Shown: piece by piece, positions 41,837 to 50,574 of the stretch
Layout of the letters: each line of letters starts with the position of its first letter
Position numbering within the stretch: position 1 is the first letter of the stretch
DNA from: Gaiella sp038230035
Lineage (GTDB): Bacteria > Actinomycetota > Thermoleophilia > Gaiellales > Gaiellaceae
Assembly: GCA_038230035.1 (NCBI GenBank)
Contig: JBBRNX010000002.1
Coordinates: 1-64,000 of the forward strand
Length of the DNA: 64,000 bases
Direction of reading: 5' to 3'
Notes under the pieces: generated by a model
What the model was told of the DNA's origin: nothing
The model's database searches: none
What the model saw: only the letters and a program-made list of their open reading frames with translations
Position numbers and translations under genes: made by a program

Positions 41837-43117
41837 TGCCGCCCGCGCAAGCGCGGCCGGATTGACCCGTTCGACCGCTGCTCTGAAGTGATCCTCGTCG
41901 CGGCCGATCCCCGCCGCCGAGAGCCGCCCCGGGGCCAGGAGCTCGGTCGCGAGTATCGCTACGTCGGTCTCGGTGACGGCATCCACTCGCGCGATGGTCT
42001 CGTCGACAGATGTGATCTCGCTGCCGGTGATGACCGCCTTCCCGAGTCGCGTCATTCGCGCCGAGGTCGACTCGAGCGACAGGAGGAGCCGCCCCTTGAG
42101 GTTGTCCTTCGCGCGTTCGAGCTCGCCCGGCCGGAGCGAACCCGACGCCACATCGACGAGCTCGGCCGTAGCAATCTCGAGACATTCCGCGAGGTTCTCC
42201 TCACGCGTGCCGACGTAGAGCCCGACGAGTCCGCTGTCGGCGTACTGCGAACCGAAGCTGTAGACCGAGTACGCCATGCCACGTTTCTCGCGGATCTCTT
42301 GGAAGAGCCGAGACGACGCCGAGCCACCGACGATTGCGTCGAGGAGCGACGCCGTGTAACGCCGGTCGTCGTTCCGACGGATGCCAGGCGCGGCGAGGCA
42401 GACGTGATACTGCTCGGTGTCCTTGCGCTGGAACCGCGCACCAGGCACCGGCGGCCGGCCGGCCGGCTTCCGTGTCAGGCGGAAATCGTGCGCAGCATCC
42501 CCCACTCGCGCCCCGACGAGCTCGAGCAGCTCCGCGTGGTCGAGATTGCCGGCGGCTGCGACGACGACGTTGTTCGCGACGTACGCGCCCTGGTGATAGC
42601 TCCGAAGTGCTCGGCGGCTGACGGTCGAGATAACGTCCGCGCGTCCGATCACGGGACGGCCGAGCGGGTGCGAGCCGAAGACCGCTTCGGCGGCAAGGTC
42701 GTGAACGAGATCCTGTGGGTTGTCCTCGACCATGGCGATCTCCTCGAGAACGACTTCGCGCTCGGAGTCGAGATCGTCGAAACGGGGTCGGAAGACCATG
42801 TCGGCCATCACGTCGAGCGCCACCTCGAGCTTCTCGTCCGGAACCCGTGCGTAGACGACCGTGGTCTCACGCGACGTCGCGGCGTTGAGGTCGCCGCCGA
42901 GCGCATCGAACGTCTCGGCGATCTGCTGCGCGTCGTAGCCCGCGGAGCCCTTGAAGAGCATGTGCTCGATGAAGTGCGACACACCCGCGCGGGACGAAGG
43001 CTCGTCGCGTGAGCCCGTCCCGATCCAGAAGCCGAGCGCGACCGACCGCACCGAGTCGAGTCGCTCCGAGACGACCTGCTCCCCCGCCGGCAACGTTGTG
43101 AGGTCGTACCCCTCCAT
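41834..43117 (-). CDS. M16-family zinc protease (processing-peptidase-like)
   Basis: The 427-residue protein carries the inverted zinc motif HFIEHMLFKG (H-x2-E-H) and the downstream Glu in EREVVLEEIAMVEDNPQD. GGSASSRLFQEIREKRGMAYSV lies in the C-terminal half. It belongs with the single-chain bacterial relatives of mitochondrial processing peptidase found next to pnp in many bacteria. ATG 43117 is chosen; the upstream extension to 43213 is unsupported and would reach into the DUF1697 gene. Substrate unknown. Confidence 0.9.
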   Translation of the reverse strand: MEGYDLTTLPAGEQVVSERLDSVRSVALGFWIGTGSRDEPSSRAGVSHFIEHMLFKGSAGYDAQQIAETFDALGGDLNAATSRETTVVYARVPDEKLEVALDVMADMVFRPRFDDLDSEREVVLEEIAMVEDNPQDLVHDLAAEAVFGSHPLGRPVIGRADVISTVSRRALRSYHQGAYVANNVVVAAAGNLDHAELLELVGARVGDAAHDFRLTRKPAGRPPVPGARFQRKDTEQYHVCLAAPGIRRNDDRRYTASLLDAIVGGSASSRLFQEIREKRGMAYSVYSFGSQYADSGLVGLYVGTREENLAECLEIATAELVDVASGSLRPGELERAKDNLKGRLLLSLESTSARMTRLGKAVITGSEITSVDETIARVDAVTETDVAILATELLAPGRLSAAGIGRDEDHFRAAVERVNPAALARAA

Positions 43118-43143
43118 CGGCGTGATCGTATCCGCGGGTCCCG

Positions 43144-43698
43144 TCAGGTGAGGATGTCCCGCGTGAAGTCCTGGACGACGTTCCACCAACGCGTCGTCGC
43201 ACGGGTCTGCCACCGCTTCTCGATCAGTGCGTTGACGTTGACCGGGCGCTCGACGTGCCTCGGCAGGACCGCGAGAATCGCCGCGTTGTTGGCGACGACT
43301 GTGACCCCGCCGACGTCGAGCGGCAGGTCGTCGTCGATTGCAACCGGCCGCCGAGTGAAGATCACCATTTGTCGGAACCCCTCGGCCGGATAGGGCTGGA
43401 ACACGCCGCCATCGAGCGCTTGGAGTTCGCTGCGTCTCCGCACCATGACGTCGACGTCTCGGAGATCGAGACCGACAAGTACAGCCTTGATTCTCGTTGC
43501 GATCGTCTCGGCGTCCTCGCTCGTCCGCAGCGCGACGTTCCCGGTCGGCAGATAGGTCCGCACATCGTCGTAGCCGAGGCCGGCGATCGCATCGCGAACG
43601 TCGGCCATCCGGACGCGGTTGTGCTTACCGACGTTGACCGCCCGCAGAAAGGCAGCGATGGGGACAGGGTCTAGCCTGTCCCCATCACCGTTGTCCAT
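43144..43698 (-). CDS. DUF1697 family protein
   Basis: The 184-residue protein shows the family pattern IAAFLRAVNVGKHNRVRMAD, YLPTGNVALRTSED and the C-terminal TTRWWNVVQ. The family has ferredoxin-like repeats and no established function. ATG 43698 follows the pnp stop by 4 bp; the ATG 43734 reading overlaps pnp by 32 bases and adds a low-complexity start. It is inserted between pnp and the M16 protease, which are usually direct neighbours. Confidence 0.85.
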   Translation of the reverse strand: MDNGDGDRLDPVPIAAFLRAVNVGKHNRVRMADVRDAIAGLGYDDVRTYLPTGNVALRTSEDAETIATRIKAVLVGLDLRDVDVMVRRRSELQALDGGVFQPYPAEGFRQMVIFTRRPVAIDDDLPLDVGGVTVVANNAAILAVLPRHVERPVNVNALIEKRWQTRATTRWWNVVQDFTRDILT

Positions 43699-43702
43699 CC
43701 GT

Positions 43703-46165
43703 CTAGCGGCGCGGGCCGCGATCGCGGCCGCCACCGCCGCGGCTGTCGCGACGCGGCTCCTCGGGGGGCCGCGGCGGTGCGTCCTTCGCCCGCTCGATCA
43801 GCTCCTCCGGCTGCACCAGCCTGTCGTCTTCGTGCTTGGCGACGAGCTTGAGGCCGATGCGGCCACGCTCCTTGTCGACCTCCTGCACGATCACGTCCAC
43901 GACGTCGCCGCGGGCCATCACGTCCTCGATGTGCGCTACCCGTCCCGGGCCGACGTTCGAGACGTGGAGCAGCCCATCGGTGCCCTTCTTCAGCTCGACG
44001 AACGCGCCGAACTGCGTCGTCTTGACGACCTTGCCGGTGTAGGTGTCGCCGACGCCGGGCTCCTTCGTGAGAGCGGTGATCGCAGCCGCAGCCGCGTCAC
44101 CTTTGGTGCCTTCCGTGGCGTAGACGAGGATCGTGCCGTCTTCCTCGATGTCGATCTGCACGTCGTACTCGGCTTCCAGACCGCGGATCGTCTCGCCGCC
44201 CTTGCCGATCACCATGCCGATGAACTCGGGGTTGATCTTCACCGTCGTGATCCGCGGCGCGTGATCTGCGAGCTCCGTGCGTGGAGTCGAGATCGCCTGC
44301 TCCATCTCACCGAGGATGAACTGGCGCGCCCGCTTCGCCTGCTCGAGCGCGTTGCGCATGATCTCCTGCGTGACGCCGGTGATCTTGATGTCCATCTGCA
44401 GCGCGGTGATCCCGTCCTTCGTGCCGGCGACCTTGAAGTCCATGTCGCCCAGGTGATCCTCCGCGCCCTGGATGTCGGTGAGGATGACGTAGTCGTCGCC
44501 CTCTTTGACGAGGCCCATCGCGATGCCGGAGACCGGCGCCTTGATCGGCACGCCCGCATCCATCAGCGCCATCGTCGAGCCGCAGACCGAGCCCATCGAC
44601 GACGAGCCGTTCGACTCGAGCGTCTCCGAGACGAGCCGGATCGTGTACGGGAACTCGGCAACAGCCGGAATCATCGGCTCGAGAGCCCTCTGCGCGAGTG
44701 CCCCGTGGCCGATGTCACGCCGCTTCGGACCTCGCATGAAGCCCGTCTCCCCGACCGAGTACGGCGGGAAGTTGTAGTGGTGCATGTAGCGGCGGTCGCT
44801 CTCCAGCGAGAGATCGTCGATCCGCTGGCCTTCCTTCATCGTGCCGAGAGTGCAGAGCGTCATGATCTGCGTCTGGCCGCGGGTGAACAATGCCGAGCCG
44901 TGTGTCCTGGGTGAAACGGTCACCTCACAGTCGATCGGCCTGATCTCCTCGGTGCCGCGCCCGTCGGGACGGCGCTTGTCGATGGCGATCTTCTTGCGGA
45001 CGATGTCCTTGTAGATCGCCTCGGCCGAGCGCTTCACGAACTGCTTCGTCAGCGTGTCCTTCTGCGCTGTCTCGCCCTCGCCGGGCGGCGATCCGATCGG
45101 GAACGGCAGCTGCACCTCGTCGAGGATCTGGCTGAAGAGGATGTCGCGCTTCCGCGACTTCAGCTCCTTCGAGTCCTGCTCGGCGTCGGTCAGCTCGCGG
45201 AGCCCCGACTCGAACTGCTCGCGTACCGGGCCTTCGACCGCTGCGCTGCGCTTCTTCTCGAGCACCGACGCAAGACCGTTTCGCACCTGCAGCTCGCGGA
45301 CGATGTCGTCTTCGGTCGAGTCCAGCGAGAGGCTGGGTACTAGGCTGGCGGCGATCTCGTCGACAACCGCTCCTGCCTCGCGGAGACCCTTCTCGTGGAT
45401 CGCTGCGGTGATCGCGTCGCCATGGTCGCGGTCGAGCTCGGCGATCAAGTCCTGGTCGACCCACTTCGGCTTGCCGACCTGCTCGCGCAGTGACTCGAGC
45501 GCTTCGCAGATGCGGCGGATCTCGGAGTGTGCCAGCTCGAGCGCCTCGAGGATCTCGTCCTCGGGAATCTCCTCGCCACCGGCCTCGACCATCGTCAATG
45601 CGTCCTTCGTACCGACGACGATGAGATCGAGCGTCGACTCCTCCATCGCCTGCAAAGACGGGTTGAGGACGAACTCTCCCTCGATCCGACCCACGCGAAC
45701 TGCGCCTACCGGCCCGAAGAACGGCAGCGGCGAGATCATCAGCGCGGCCGACGCCCCGTTGATGCAGAGGATGTCGTGCGGCGTGATGAGGTCCGCTGAG
45801 AGGACGGTGCAGATCACCTGCACCTCGTTCTTGAAGCCCTTCGGCCAGAGCGGCCGGATCGGGCGGTCGATCATCCGCGCCGTGAGCGTCGCACGCTCGG
45901 TGGCGCGGCCTTCGCGCTTGAAGAAACCGCCCGGGATCTTCCCGGCGGCATACATGCGCTCCTCGACGTCGACCGTCAGCGGGAAGAAATCCGCATCCGG
46001 ACGCGCATCCGCGCGACCGACGGCCGTAGCGAGGATCATCGTGTCGCCTGAGCGGACGACGACTGCGCCGTCCGCTTGCTTGGCGAGCTTGCCCGTCTCG
46101 AACAGGAGCTCGGTGCCCCCGATGTCGACGGATACCGTGGCGCGAAGCCCGGCAGTAGTGCTCAT
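43703..46165 (-). CDS. pnp: Polyribonucleotide nucleotidyltransferase (PNPase)
   Basis: This trimeric 3'-5' phosphorolytic exoribonuclease has two RNase PH domains, the second with the phosphate site SNGSSSMGSVCGS and SGIAMGLV plus metal Asp in ILTDIQGAEDHLGDMD. A KH domain (VIGKGGETIRGLEAE) and an S1 domain (TTQFGAFVELKKGTDGLLHV) follow. The 820 residues end in an Arg/Gly-rich tail. rpsO lies upstream in the same direction, the conserved rpsO-pnp order, with a hairpin-forming leader between them. Confidence 0.97.
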   Translation of the reverse strand: MSTTAGLRATVSVDIGGTELLFETGKLAKQADGAVVVRSGDTMILATAVGRADARPDADFFPLTVDVEERMYAAGKIPGGFFKREGRATERATLTARMIDRPIRPLWPKGFKNEVQVICTVLSADLITPHDILCINGASAALMISPLPFFGPVGAVRVGRIEGEFVLNPSLQAMEESTLDLIVVGTKDALTMVEAGGEEIPEDEILEALELAHSEIRRICEALESLREQVGKPKWVDQDLIAELDRDHGDAITAAIHEKGLREAGAVVDEIAASLVPSLSLDSTEDDIVRELQVRNGLASVLEKKRSAAVEGPVREQFESGLRELTDAEQDSKELKSRKRDILFSQILDEVQLPFPIGSPPGEGETAQKDTLTKQFVKRSAEAIYKDIVRKKIAIDKRRPDGRGTEEIRPIDCEVTVSPRTHGSALFTRGQTQIMTLCTLGTMKEGQRIDDLSLESDRRYMHHYNFPPYSVGETGFMRGPKRRDIGHGALAQRALEPMIPAVAEFPYTIRLVSETLESNGSSSMGSVCGSTMALMDAGVPIKAPVSGIAMGLVKEGDDYVILTDIQGAEDHLGDMDFKVAGTKDGITALQMDIKITGVTQEIMRNALEQAKRARQFILGEMEQAISTPRTELADHAPRITTVKINPEFIGMVIGKGGETIRGLEAEYDVQIDIEEDGTILVYATEGTKGDAAAAAITALTKEPGVGDTYTGKVVKTTQFGAFVELKKGTDGLLHVSNVGPGRVAHIEDVMARGDVVDVIVQEVDKERGRIGLKLVAKHEDDRLVQPEELIERAKDAPPRPPEEPRRDSRGGGGRDRGPRR

Positions 46166-46190
46166 ATGTCTATCCCTTCACTCTTCCTAC

Positions 46191-46255
46191 GGATGGAAGG
46201 TGGAGGTTTGAGCCAGCCCAGCTTGTCGCACGGGCTCGATCAAACGTCCACCTCC
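46191..46255 (-). promoter_or_regulatory. Long imperfect hairpin in the pnp leader
   Basis: Arms at 46191-46214 and 46232-46255 pair over about 20 positions with small bulges (ggtgga, gtttga and gcc blocks on both sides). It lies 26 bp upstream of the pnp ATG, between rpsO and pnp. In E. coli a comparable rpsO-pnp hairpin is cut by RNase III and lets PNPase control its own mRNA; an analogous role is inferred here. Confidence 0.5.
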
Positions 46256-46289
46256 CGACTATGTCACTTGCTTGGGGCAGGGTCTTCGC

Positions 46290-46559
46290 CTAGCGGCGGA
46301 GGCCCAGCTCCTTGATGAGGGCGCGATAGCCCTCGAGATCTGTCTTCTGCAGGTACGTCAGGAACCGCCGCCTGCGGCCCACGAGCTTCAGGAGCCCGCG
46401 CCGCGAGTAGTGGTCCTTCGGATGGGTGCGGAGATGCTCGGTAAGGTCGTTGATGCGAGTCGTCAGCATCGCAACCTGGACGTCCGTCGAGCCCGTGTCC
46501 TGCCCGTTCTTGCCGTGCTTGTCGATCAGTTCCTGCTTGACCTCTTTGGTCAGCGCCAT
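46290..46559 (-). CDS. rpsO: 30S ribosomal protein S15
   Basis: The 89-residue S15 begins MALTKEVKQELIDKHGKN, contains DTGSTDVQVAMLTTRINDLT, HLRTHPKDHYSRRGLL and LVGRRRRFLTYL, and ends LIKELGLRR. It binds the 16S rRNA three-way junction early in 30S assembly. A longer frame upstream is spurious: ATG 46559 has a GGGGAGGA site 6-7 nt before it and gives the exact family length. Confidence 0.97.
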   Translation of the reverse strand: MALTKEVKQELIDKHGKNGQDTGSTDVQVAMLTTRINDLTEHLRTHPKDHYSRRGLLKLVGRRRRFLTYLQKTDLEGYRALIKELGLRR

Positions 46560-46657
46560 ACGTGTCCTCCCCTGCGTTCGTTCAGGTTGGCAGCTCCGCA
46601 ATCCCCGCGCGGCGTGCAGGAGTACACGTCCGGCCGCGACTACGGTCGCTGGACAGG

Positions 46658-47320
46658 CTAGCAGCCGATGAGCGAAACGACGGCCTGCAGTCCCCGCTCC
46701 GCGCCGGCTTGCGTCGGCGGCAAGAGGAGGACACGAGCTCCGATCTCGAGGGCGCCGCCATCGGTTCGGTAGTTGTCCCCGACCATGAGCACCTCTTCTG
46801 GCGTGATCGCGAGGCGCTCGCACGCGCACTCGAACATCTCCGCGGCAGGCTTCGCGACCCCGAGTTCGCAGCTCAAGACGAACGTCTCGAAGTGCTCCGC
46901 GACGCCGTGGTAGGCAAAGACCGCGCGGATGTTCCATCCCGTGTCGCTGACGACCGCCAGCCGAATCCCGGACGCACGTAGGCGGTCGAGTACATAGAGC
47001 GCGTCCGGATAGAGACGCCACCCCGCTGGTGAGGTCTCGTGCGCGTAGAGGCGCTCCGCCAGCCCGGGAGCGAGAGCGTCGAGCGGGGACCAGATCGCAA
47101 GCCAGCAGGCGCGATGACGTTCCGCGTCGAGATCGCGGCCCTTCGCCATCTCCGCGGGCGTTCTCGCCCGCGCAAGAGCCTCCGTGAACAGCTCGCCGGC
47201 CTCGTTGCGTCCGAGCGGAGCGCCAAGCGATGCCGACTCCGCTACGAGGAAGTCAACACTCGTGGCGTTGTCGAACAACGTGTGCCCGAAGTCGAACAGG
47301 ACAGCCCGGATCTCCGTCAT
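46658..47320 (-). CDS. HAD-superfamily hydrolase
   Basis: The 220-residue Rossmann-like hydrolase has motif I LFDFGHTLFDN, motif II VVSDTG, motif III Lys in LGVAKPAAEMFE and motif IV MVGDNYRTDGGAL. The second Asp of motif I (D-x-D) is Gly, as in some HAD subfamilies, so phosphatase activity is not certain. ATG 47320 follows the ribF stop by 7 bp. Substrate unknown. Confidence 0.85.
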   Translation of the reverse strand: MTEIRAVLFDFGHTLFDNATSVDFLVAESASLGAPLGRNEAGELFTEALARARTPAEMAKGRDLDAERHRACWLAIWSPLDALAPGLAERLYAHETSPAGWRLYPDALYVLDRLRASGIRLAVVSDTGWNIRAVFAYHGVAEHFETFVLSCELGVAKPAAEMFECACERLAITPEEVLMVGDNYRTDGGALEIGARVLLLPPTQAGAERGLQAVVSLIGC

Positions 47321-47327
47321 GGTGGTG

Positions 47328-48194
47328 TCACAGTGGTCGCCTGGTTGCTCGCGTCGCCTCGACATCCCGCGCGATCTGGTCGATCAGCTCCTGTTCCGAG
47401 TCGAACACCGCCTCGTCGCGTAGCCGCGCCCACAGCTCGACGACGAGCCGCTTGCCGTAGAGGTCTCCCGAGTAGTCGAGGAGATACGGCTCGATGCGTC
47501 GCTCGGTGCCGCCGTAGTGCGGGTTCGTGCCGACCGAGACTGCGGCGCGATGATCGAGGGCAGCACCCGCATAGATGCCGAACCTCGGAGACGCGAGGGT
47601 CGGGTCGAGAGCAAGGTTTGCGGTCGGATAGCCGAGCGTGCCGCCTCGCTGGTCCCCTGCGACAACGGTCCCGTCGAGCTCGTACGGCCGCCCGAGCATC
47701 TGCGCGACGGCGGGCATGTCTCCTTCCACCAGGCCTGTGCGAATCGCGGACGACGACACGCCGTCGACCCGCGGCACGTCGAGAATCCGAAACCCGAGCC
47801 GCTCGAGCGAGGCAAGGTCACCCTGGCGCCTGGCGCCGAAACGGAAGTCGTCACCCGCGACGATAACTTCGGCACCGATGGCGCGCAGATACGACTCGGC
47901 AAACTCCTCCGGCGTCAAGCGCATCAGCTCCGGCGTGAAGGCTGCGACGAGCGTCGCCTCCACCCCAGTCTCGCCGAGCAGCTCGAGTCGTCGCTCCAGG
48001 GTCGTGATCAGCTCGACGCGGTTCCCGAGCACCACCCGCGGATGCGGCTCGAACGTGATCGCCGTCGCGGCGAGCCCCGTGTCGATCGCCGTCTGCATCA
48101 CGGCCCGGTGCCCGCGATGGACGCCGTCGAAGGTTCCGATCGCTACCGCGCGCGGCTCGCGCGGTAGCTGCGCTGGAGCATGCGCGATCTTCAC
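47328..48194 (-). CDS. ribF: Bifunctional riboflavin kinase/FMN adenylyltransferase
   Basis: It makes FMN and then FAD. The N-terminal nucleotidyltransferase domain has AIGTFDGVHRGHR (HxGH-type) and GDDFRFGARRQGD with SSSAIRTGLVEGD. The C-terminal kinase domain has GTLGYPTANLAL and SVGTNPHYGGTERRIE. The 288 residues are slightly short but complete. ribF downstream of truB is a common arrangement, and the ATG overlaps the truB stop (ATGA). Confidence 0.95.
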   Translation of the reverse strand: MKIAHAPAQLPREPRAVAIGTFDGVHRGHRAVMQTAIDTGLAATAITFEPHPRVVLGNRVELITTLERRLELLGETGVEATLVAAFTPELMRLTPEEFAESYLRAIGAEVIVAGDDFRFGARRQGDLASLERLGFRILDVPRVDGVSSSAIRTGLVEGDMPAVAQMLGRPYELDGTVVAGDQRGGTLGYPTANLALDPTLASPRFGIYAGAALDHRAAVSVGTNPHYGGTERRIEPYLLDYSGDLYGKRLVVELWARLRDEAVFDSEQELIDQIARDVEATRATRRPL

Positions 48195-48862
48195 GGTGGG
48201 ACCGCCGCTGCGAGCCGAACGAGCGCGTCGGCTGCTGGGATCACCGTGTCGGGATCGGCCTCGTCGACCGAGAACGGCCCTACCTCCAGCCGGCGCAGGG
48301 TGCGGCAGTGGCCACCCAGCGCGTCGGCGATCGCTCGTACGTACGTGCCTGACGAGACACGGAGATCGAGCGTCACGACCCCGGCGGCGTAGCCCACCAG
48401 GCTCAGCTCGTGGACGATCGAGCGGCGCAGCGGCATCTCGACGACCTCACCCCGCCGGTGGAGCTTGTACGCGCGTTCACCATTGATCTTCACGGCGGAT
48501 GCGGTCGGAATCGGAAGCTCGATCTCACCGTCGAGCCCGAGCAGCGCGCGGTCCAGCTCGGACGACGACGGCGGGTCGTGCGCATCGAGCGGTACACCTT
48601 CCGGGTCACCGGTCGTCGTCCGTGCCGTCAGATCGATCGCGGTGAGGTAGCGCTTGTCGAGTCCGACGAACCTCGACGCGAGCTTCGTCGCCCGTCCTGA
48701 CAGAAGCACTAGGAGCCCTGTCGCAAACGGATCGAGCGTCCCCGCGTGGCCCGTCTTGGCGCCGGTGCGACGACGCGTGTCGGCCACGAGCGTGAACGAC
48801 GACGGCCCGGCCGGCTTGTCGAGCAGGATGATTCCGGTCGGGTCGAGTCCGCGCGGAGGCAC
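48191..48862 (-). CDS. truB: tRNA pseudouridine-55 synthase TruB
   Basis: It converts U55 of the tRNA T-loop to pseudouridine. The catalytic Asp is in GHAGTLDPFATGLL, preceded by LLDKPAGPSSF. AVKINGERAYKLHRRGE and SSGTYVRAIADALG are further family motifs. At 223 residues it lacks the C-terminal PUA-like domain of longer forms. It starts with GTG overlapping the nrnA stop (TAGTG). Confidence 0.95.
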   Translation of the reverse strand: MPPRGLDPTGIILLDKPAGPSSFTLVADTRRRTGAKTGHAGTLDPFATGLLVLLSGRATKLASRFVGLDKRYLTAIDLTARTTTGDPEGVPLDAHDPPSSSELDRALLGLDGEIELPIPTASAVKINGERAYKLHRRGEVVEMPLRRSIVHELSLVGYAAGVVTLDLRVSSGTYVRAIADALGGHCRTLRRLEVGPFSVDEADPDTVIPAADALVRLAAAVPP

Positions 48863-49845
48863 TACGCGCCTGTCGTGGCGACGAACCCCGCCACGAGGCG
48901 CGCCGTAATCTCTTCGACGGGGAGGTCGGTTCCGAAGCCTGCGGCCTGACGGTGGCCGCCACCGCCGAACTCGCGGGCGAGCGCCGATACGTCGAGCGCG
49001 TCGATCGACGAGCGCAGAGACACTTTCCGCAGCGGGCTTCCGTCGCGCGGTGGCTCGCGAATGAGCGCGGCAAGCTGAGCGCCCTCGACGCCTCGCAGGT
49101 AATCGATGATTCCCTCGGAGTACGGCTCGACCGCACCGACATCGCCGAAATCCGAGCGCACGAGATGCGAGACGACGACTCGTCCACCCTCGAAGCTCTC
49201 GGCGCGATCGAGCGCCCGAGCCAGCAGCTTGAGCTTCGGGAACTGGATCGCCTCGTACACGTTCTGGAACACCTTGCGCACATCCGCGCCCGCTTCGATC
49301 AGCTCGGCGGCAAGACGGTGCGTTCGCGGCGTCGTGTTGGTGTACTGGAAGCGGCCGGTGTCCGTCACGAGCGCGACGTAGAGGGGCTCGGCGATCTCCT
49401 CCGTGAGCTCGACGCCGACCCCCTCGAAGACGTCCGCAAGGATCTCGCTCGTCGACGAGGCGTCCGGCACGACGAGGTTGATCGCGGCGAACCGCGTGTT
49501 GTCGTGGTGGTGGTCGATGTTGATCGTCAGCGGCACGCCGTCGAGGATCGAGGGATCAGCCGGCCGCGTCTCGTTGGCGCAGTCGACCGCGACGAGAACC
49601 CGCCCGCTGCGATCAGCCGGCAAATCGCGCAGCAGACCTCGCGCGGCGAGCCCGAGGAAGCGGTACTCGCCGGGCAGCGGCGCATCCCCCGTGAGCACCA
49701 TCACACTGTCCTTGCCAAGCTGTTCGAGGGCGAGGTGCATGGCCAGGAGCGACCCGAGCGCGTCGCCGTCCGGGTTCTCGTGCGACGTTACGAGGAACCG
49801 CTCGTGCTCACGCAAGGCGGCCACAACCGTCTCGAGGTCAGTCAT
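48862..49845 (-). CDS. nrnA: DHH-family oligoribonuclease/3'-phosphoadenosine phosphatase (NrnA)
   Basis: It degrades short oligonucleotides left by other RNases and hydrolyses pAp. The DHH domain has TSHENPDGDALGSLLAM, AVDCAN, NIDHHHDNTRF and LVTDTGRFQY; the DHHA1 domain ends FGGGGHRQAAGF. It has 327 residues from ATG 49845, which has GGAG 7 nt upstream and overlaps rbfA by 8 bases; ATG 49851 is less likely. The position between rbfA and truB is conserved in Gram-positives. Confidence 0.93.
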   Translation of the reverse strand: MTDLETVVAALREHERFLVTSHENPDGDALGSLLAMHLALEQLGKDSVMVLTGDAPLPGEYRFLGLAARGLLRDLPADRSGRVLVAVDCANETRPADPSILDGVPLTINIDHHHDNTRFAAINLVVPDASSTSEILADVFEGVGVELTEEIAEPLYVALVTDTGRFQYTNTTPRTHRLAAELIEAGADVRKVFQNVYEAIQFPKLKLLARALDRAESFEGGRVVVSHLVRSDFGDVGAVEPYSEGIIDYLRGVEGAQLAALIREPPRDGSPLRKVSLRSSIDALDVSALAREFGGGGHRQAAGFGTDLPVEEITARLVAGFVATTGA

Positions 49846-50248
49846 CGGCATGCTCCAAGATCGGGTCGCCGTCGTCGTCCGCTGCACTCGCATCGTCTTC
49901 CGGAGTGAGCTCGTCGATCAGCTTCGTCATCCGAACGCCGTGCTCGACCGCGGGATCGTACGCGAACAGGACTCGGGGGGTCCGCCGCAGACGGAGCTGC
50001 GACCCGAGCTCGCGCTGCAACGCCCCCGCGGCATGCTCGAGCGCAGCCATCGTCGCGGCTCGCTGCTTTTCGTTGCCGAGCACGCTGACCCACACCGTCG
50101 CCTGCGCCAGGTCGCTCGTCGTGTCGACGCCGGTCACCGTGACGAAGCCGATCCGCGGATCCTTGAGCGTCGGGATCACCTCCGAGAGCACCTGCTTCAC
50201 CGCCTCGTCCACGCGACGCATACGCCCGCCTGCTCGCCCTCTAGCCAT
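49838..50248 (-). CDS. rbfA: Ribosome-binding factor A
   Basis: RbfA is a KH-like 30S assembly factor that helps process the 16S rRNA 5' end. The 136 residues include RMRRVDEAVKQVLSEVI, LKDPRIGFVTVTGVD and RTPRVLFAYDPAVEHG, followed by an acidic tail. It overlaps the DUF503 gene upstream and nrnA downstream, each by 8 bases. Confidence 0.95.
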   Translation of the reverse strand: MARGRAGGRMRRVDEAVKQVLSEVIPTLKDPRIGFVTVTGVDTTSDLAQATVWVSVLGNEKQRAATMAALEHAAGALQRELGSQLRLRRTPRVLFAYDPAVEHGVRMTKLIDELTPEDDASAADDDGDPILEHADD

Positions 50249-50540
50249 CGAGGGACACGATCTCTCTCACGACCGCCACCGGTTCATGAGCGGCGCTGAA
50301 CAGCCATCTCTCCGCATCGTCCAGCAGGCTGTTGGCGTCGCGCGGCTCCCGCCCGACACACGCGAGCGTCAGCCGCGCACGCTGCCACACGTCGTGGTGG
50401 TCGACCTCGGCAATCGAGCAATGCAGCCTCTGCTGCAGATGTGCCTTCACCGACCGAATGACCATGCGTTTCTCCTTCAGCGACCTGCTCTCGGGCAGGA
50501 AGAGCTCGAACGAATAGATGCCGACGTAGCCGCTGGCCAT
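50241..50540 (-). CDS. DUF503 (YlxP-like) protein
   Basis: This 99-residue small protein has the family core LPESRSLKEKRMVIRSVKAHL then SIAEVDHHDVWQRA. DUF503 proteins are regularly encoded between infB and rbfA and are suspected to act in ribosome assembly, without a proven mechanism. Spacing is 34 bp after infB and an 8-base overlap with rbfA. Confidence 0.9.
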   Translation of the reverse strand: MASGYVGIYSFELFLPESRSLKEKRMVIRSVKAHLQQRLHCSIAEVDHHDVWQRARLTLACVGREPRDANSLLDDAERWLFSAAHEPVAVVREIVSLDG

Positions 50541-50574
50541 GCGTGGAGTGTGCGGGACGCCACGGTCGGCGCGA

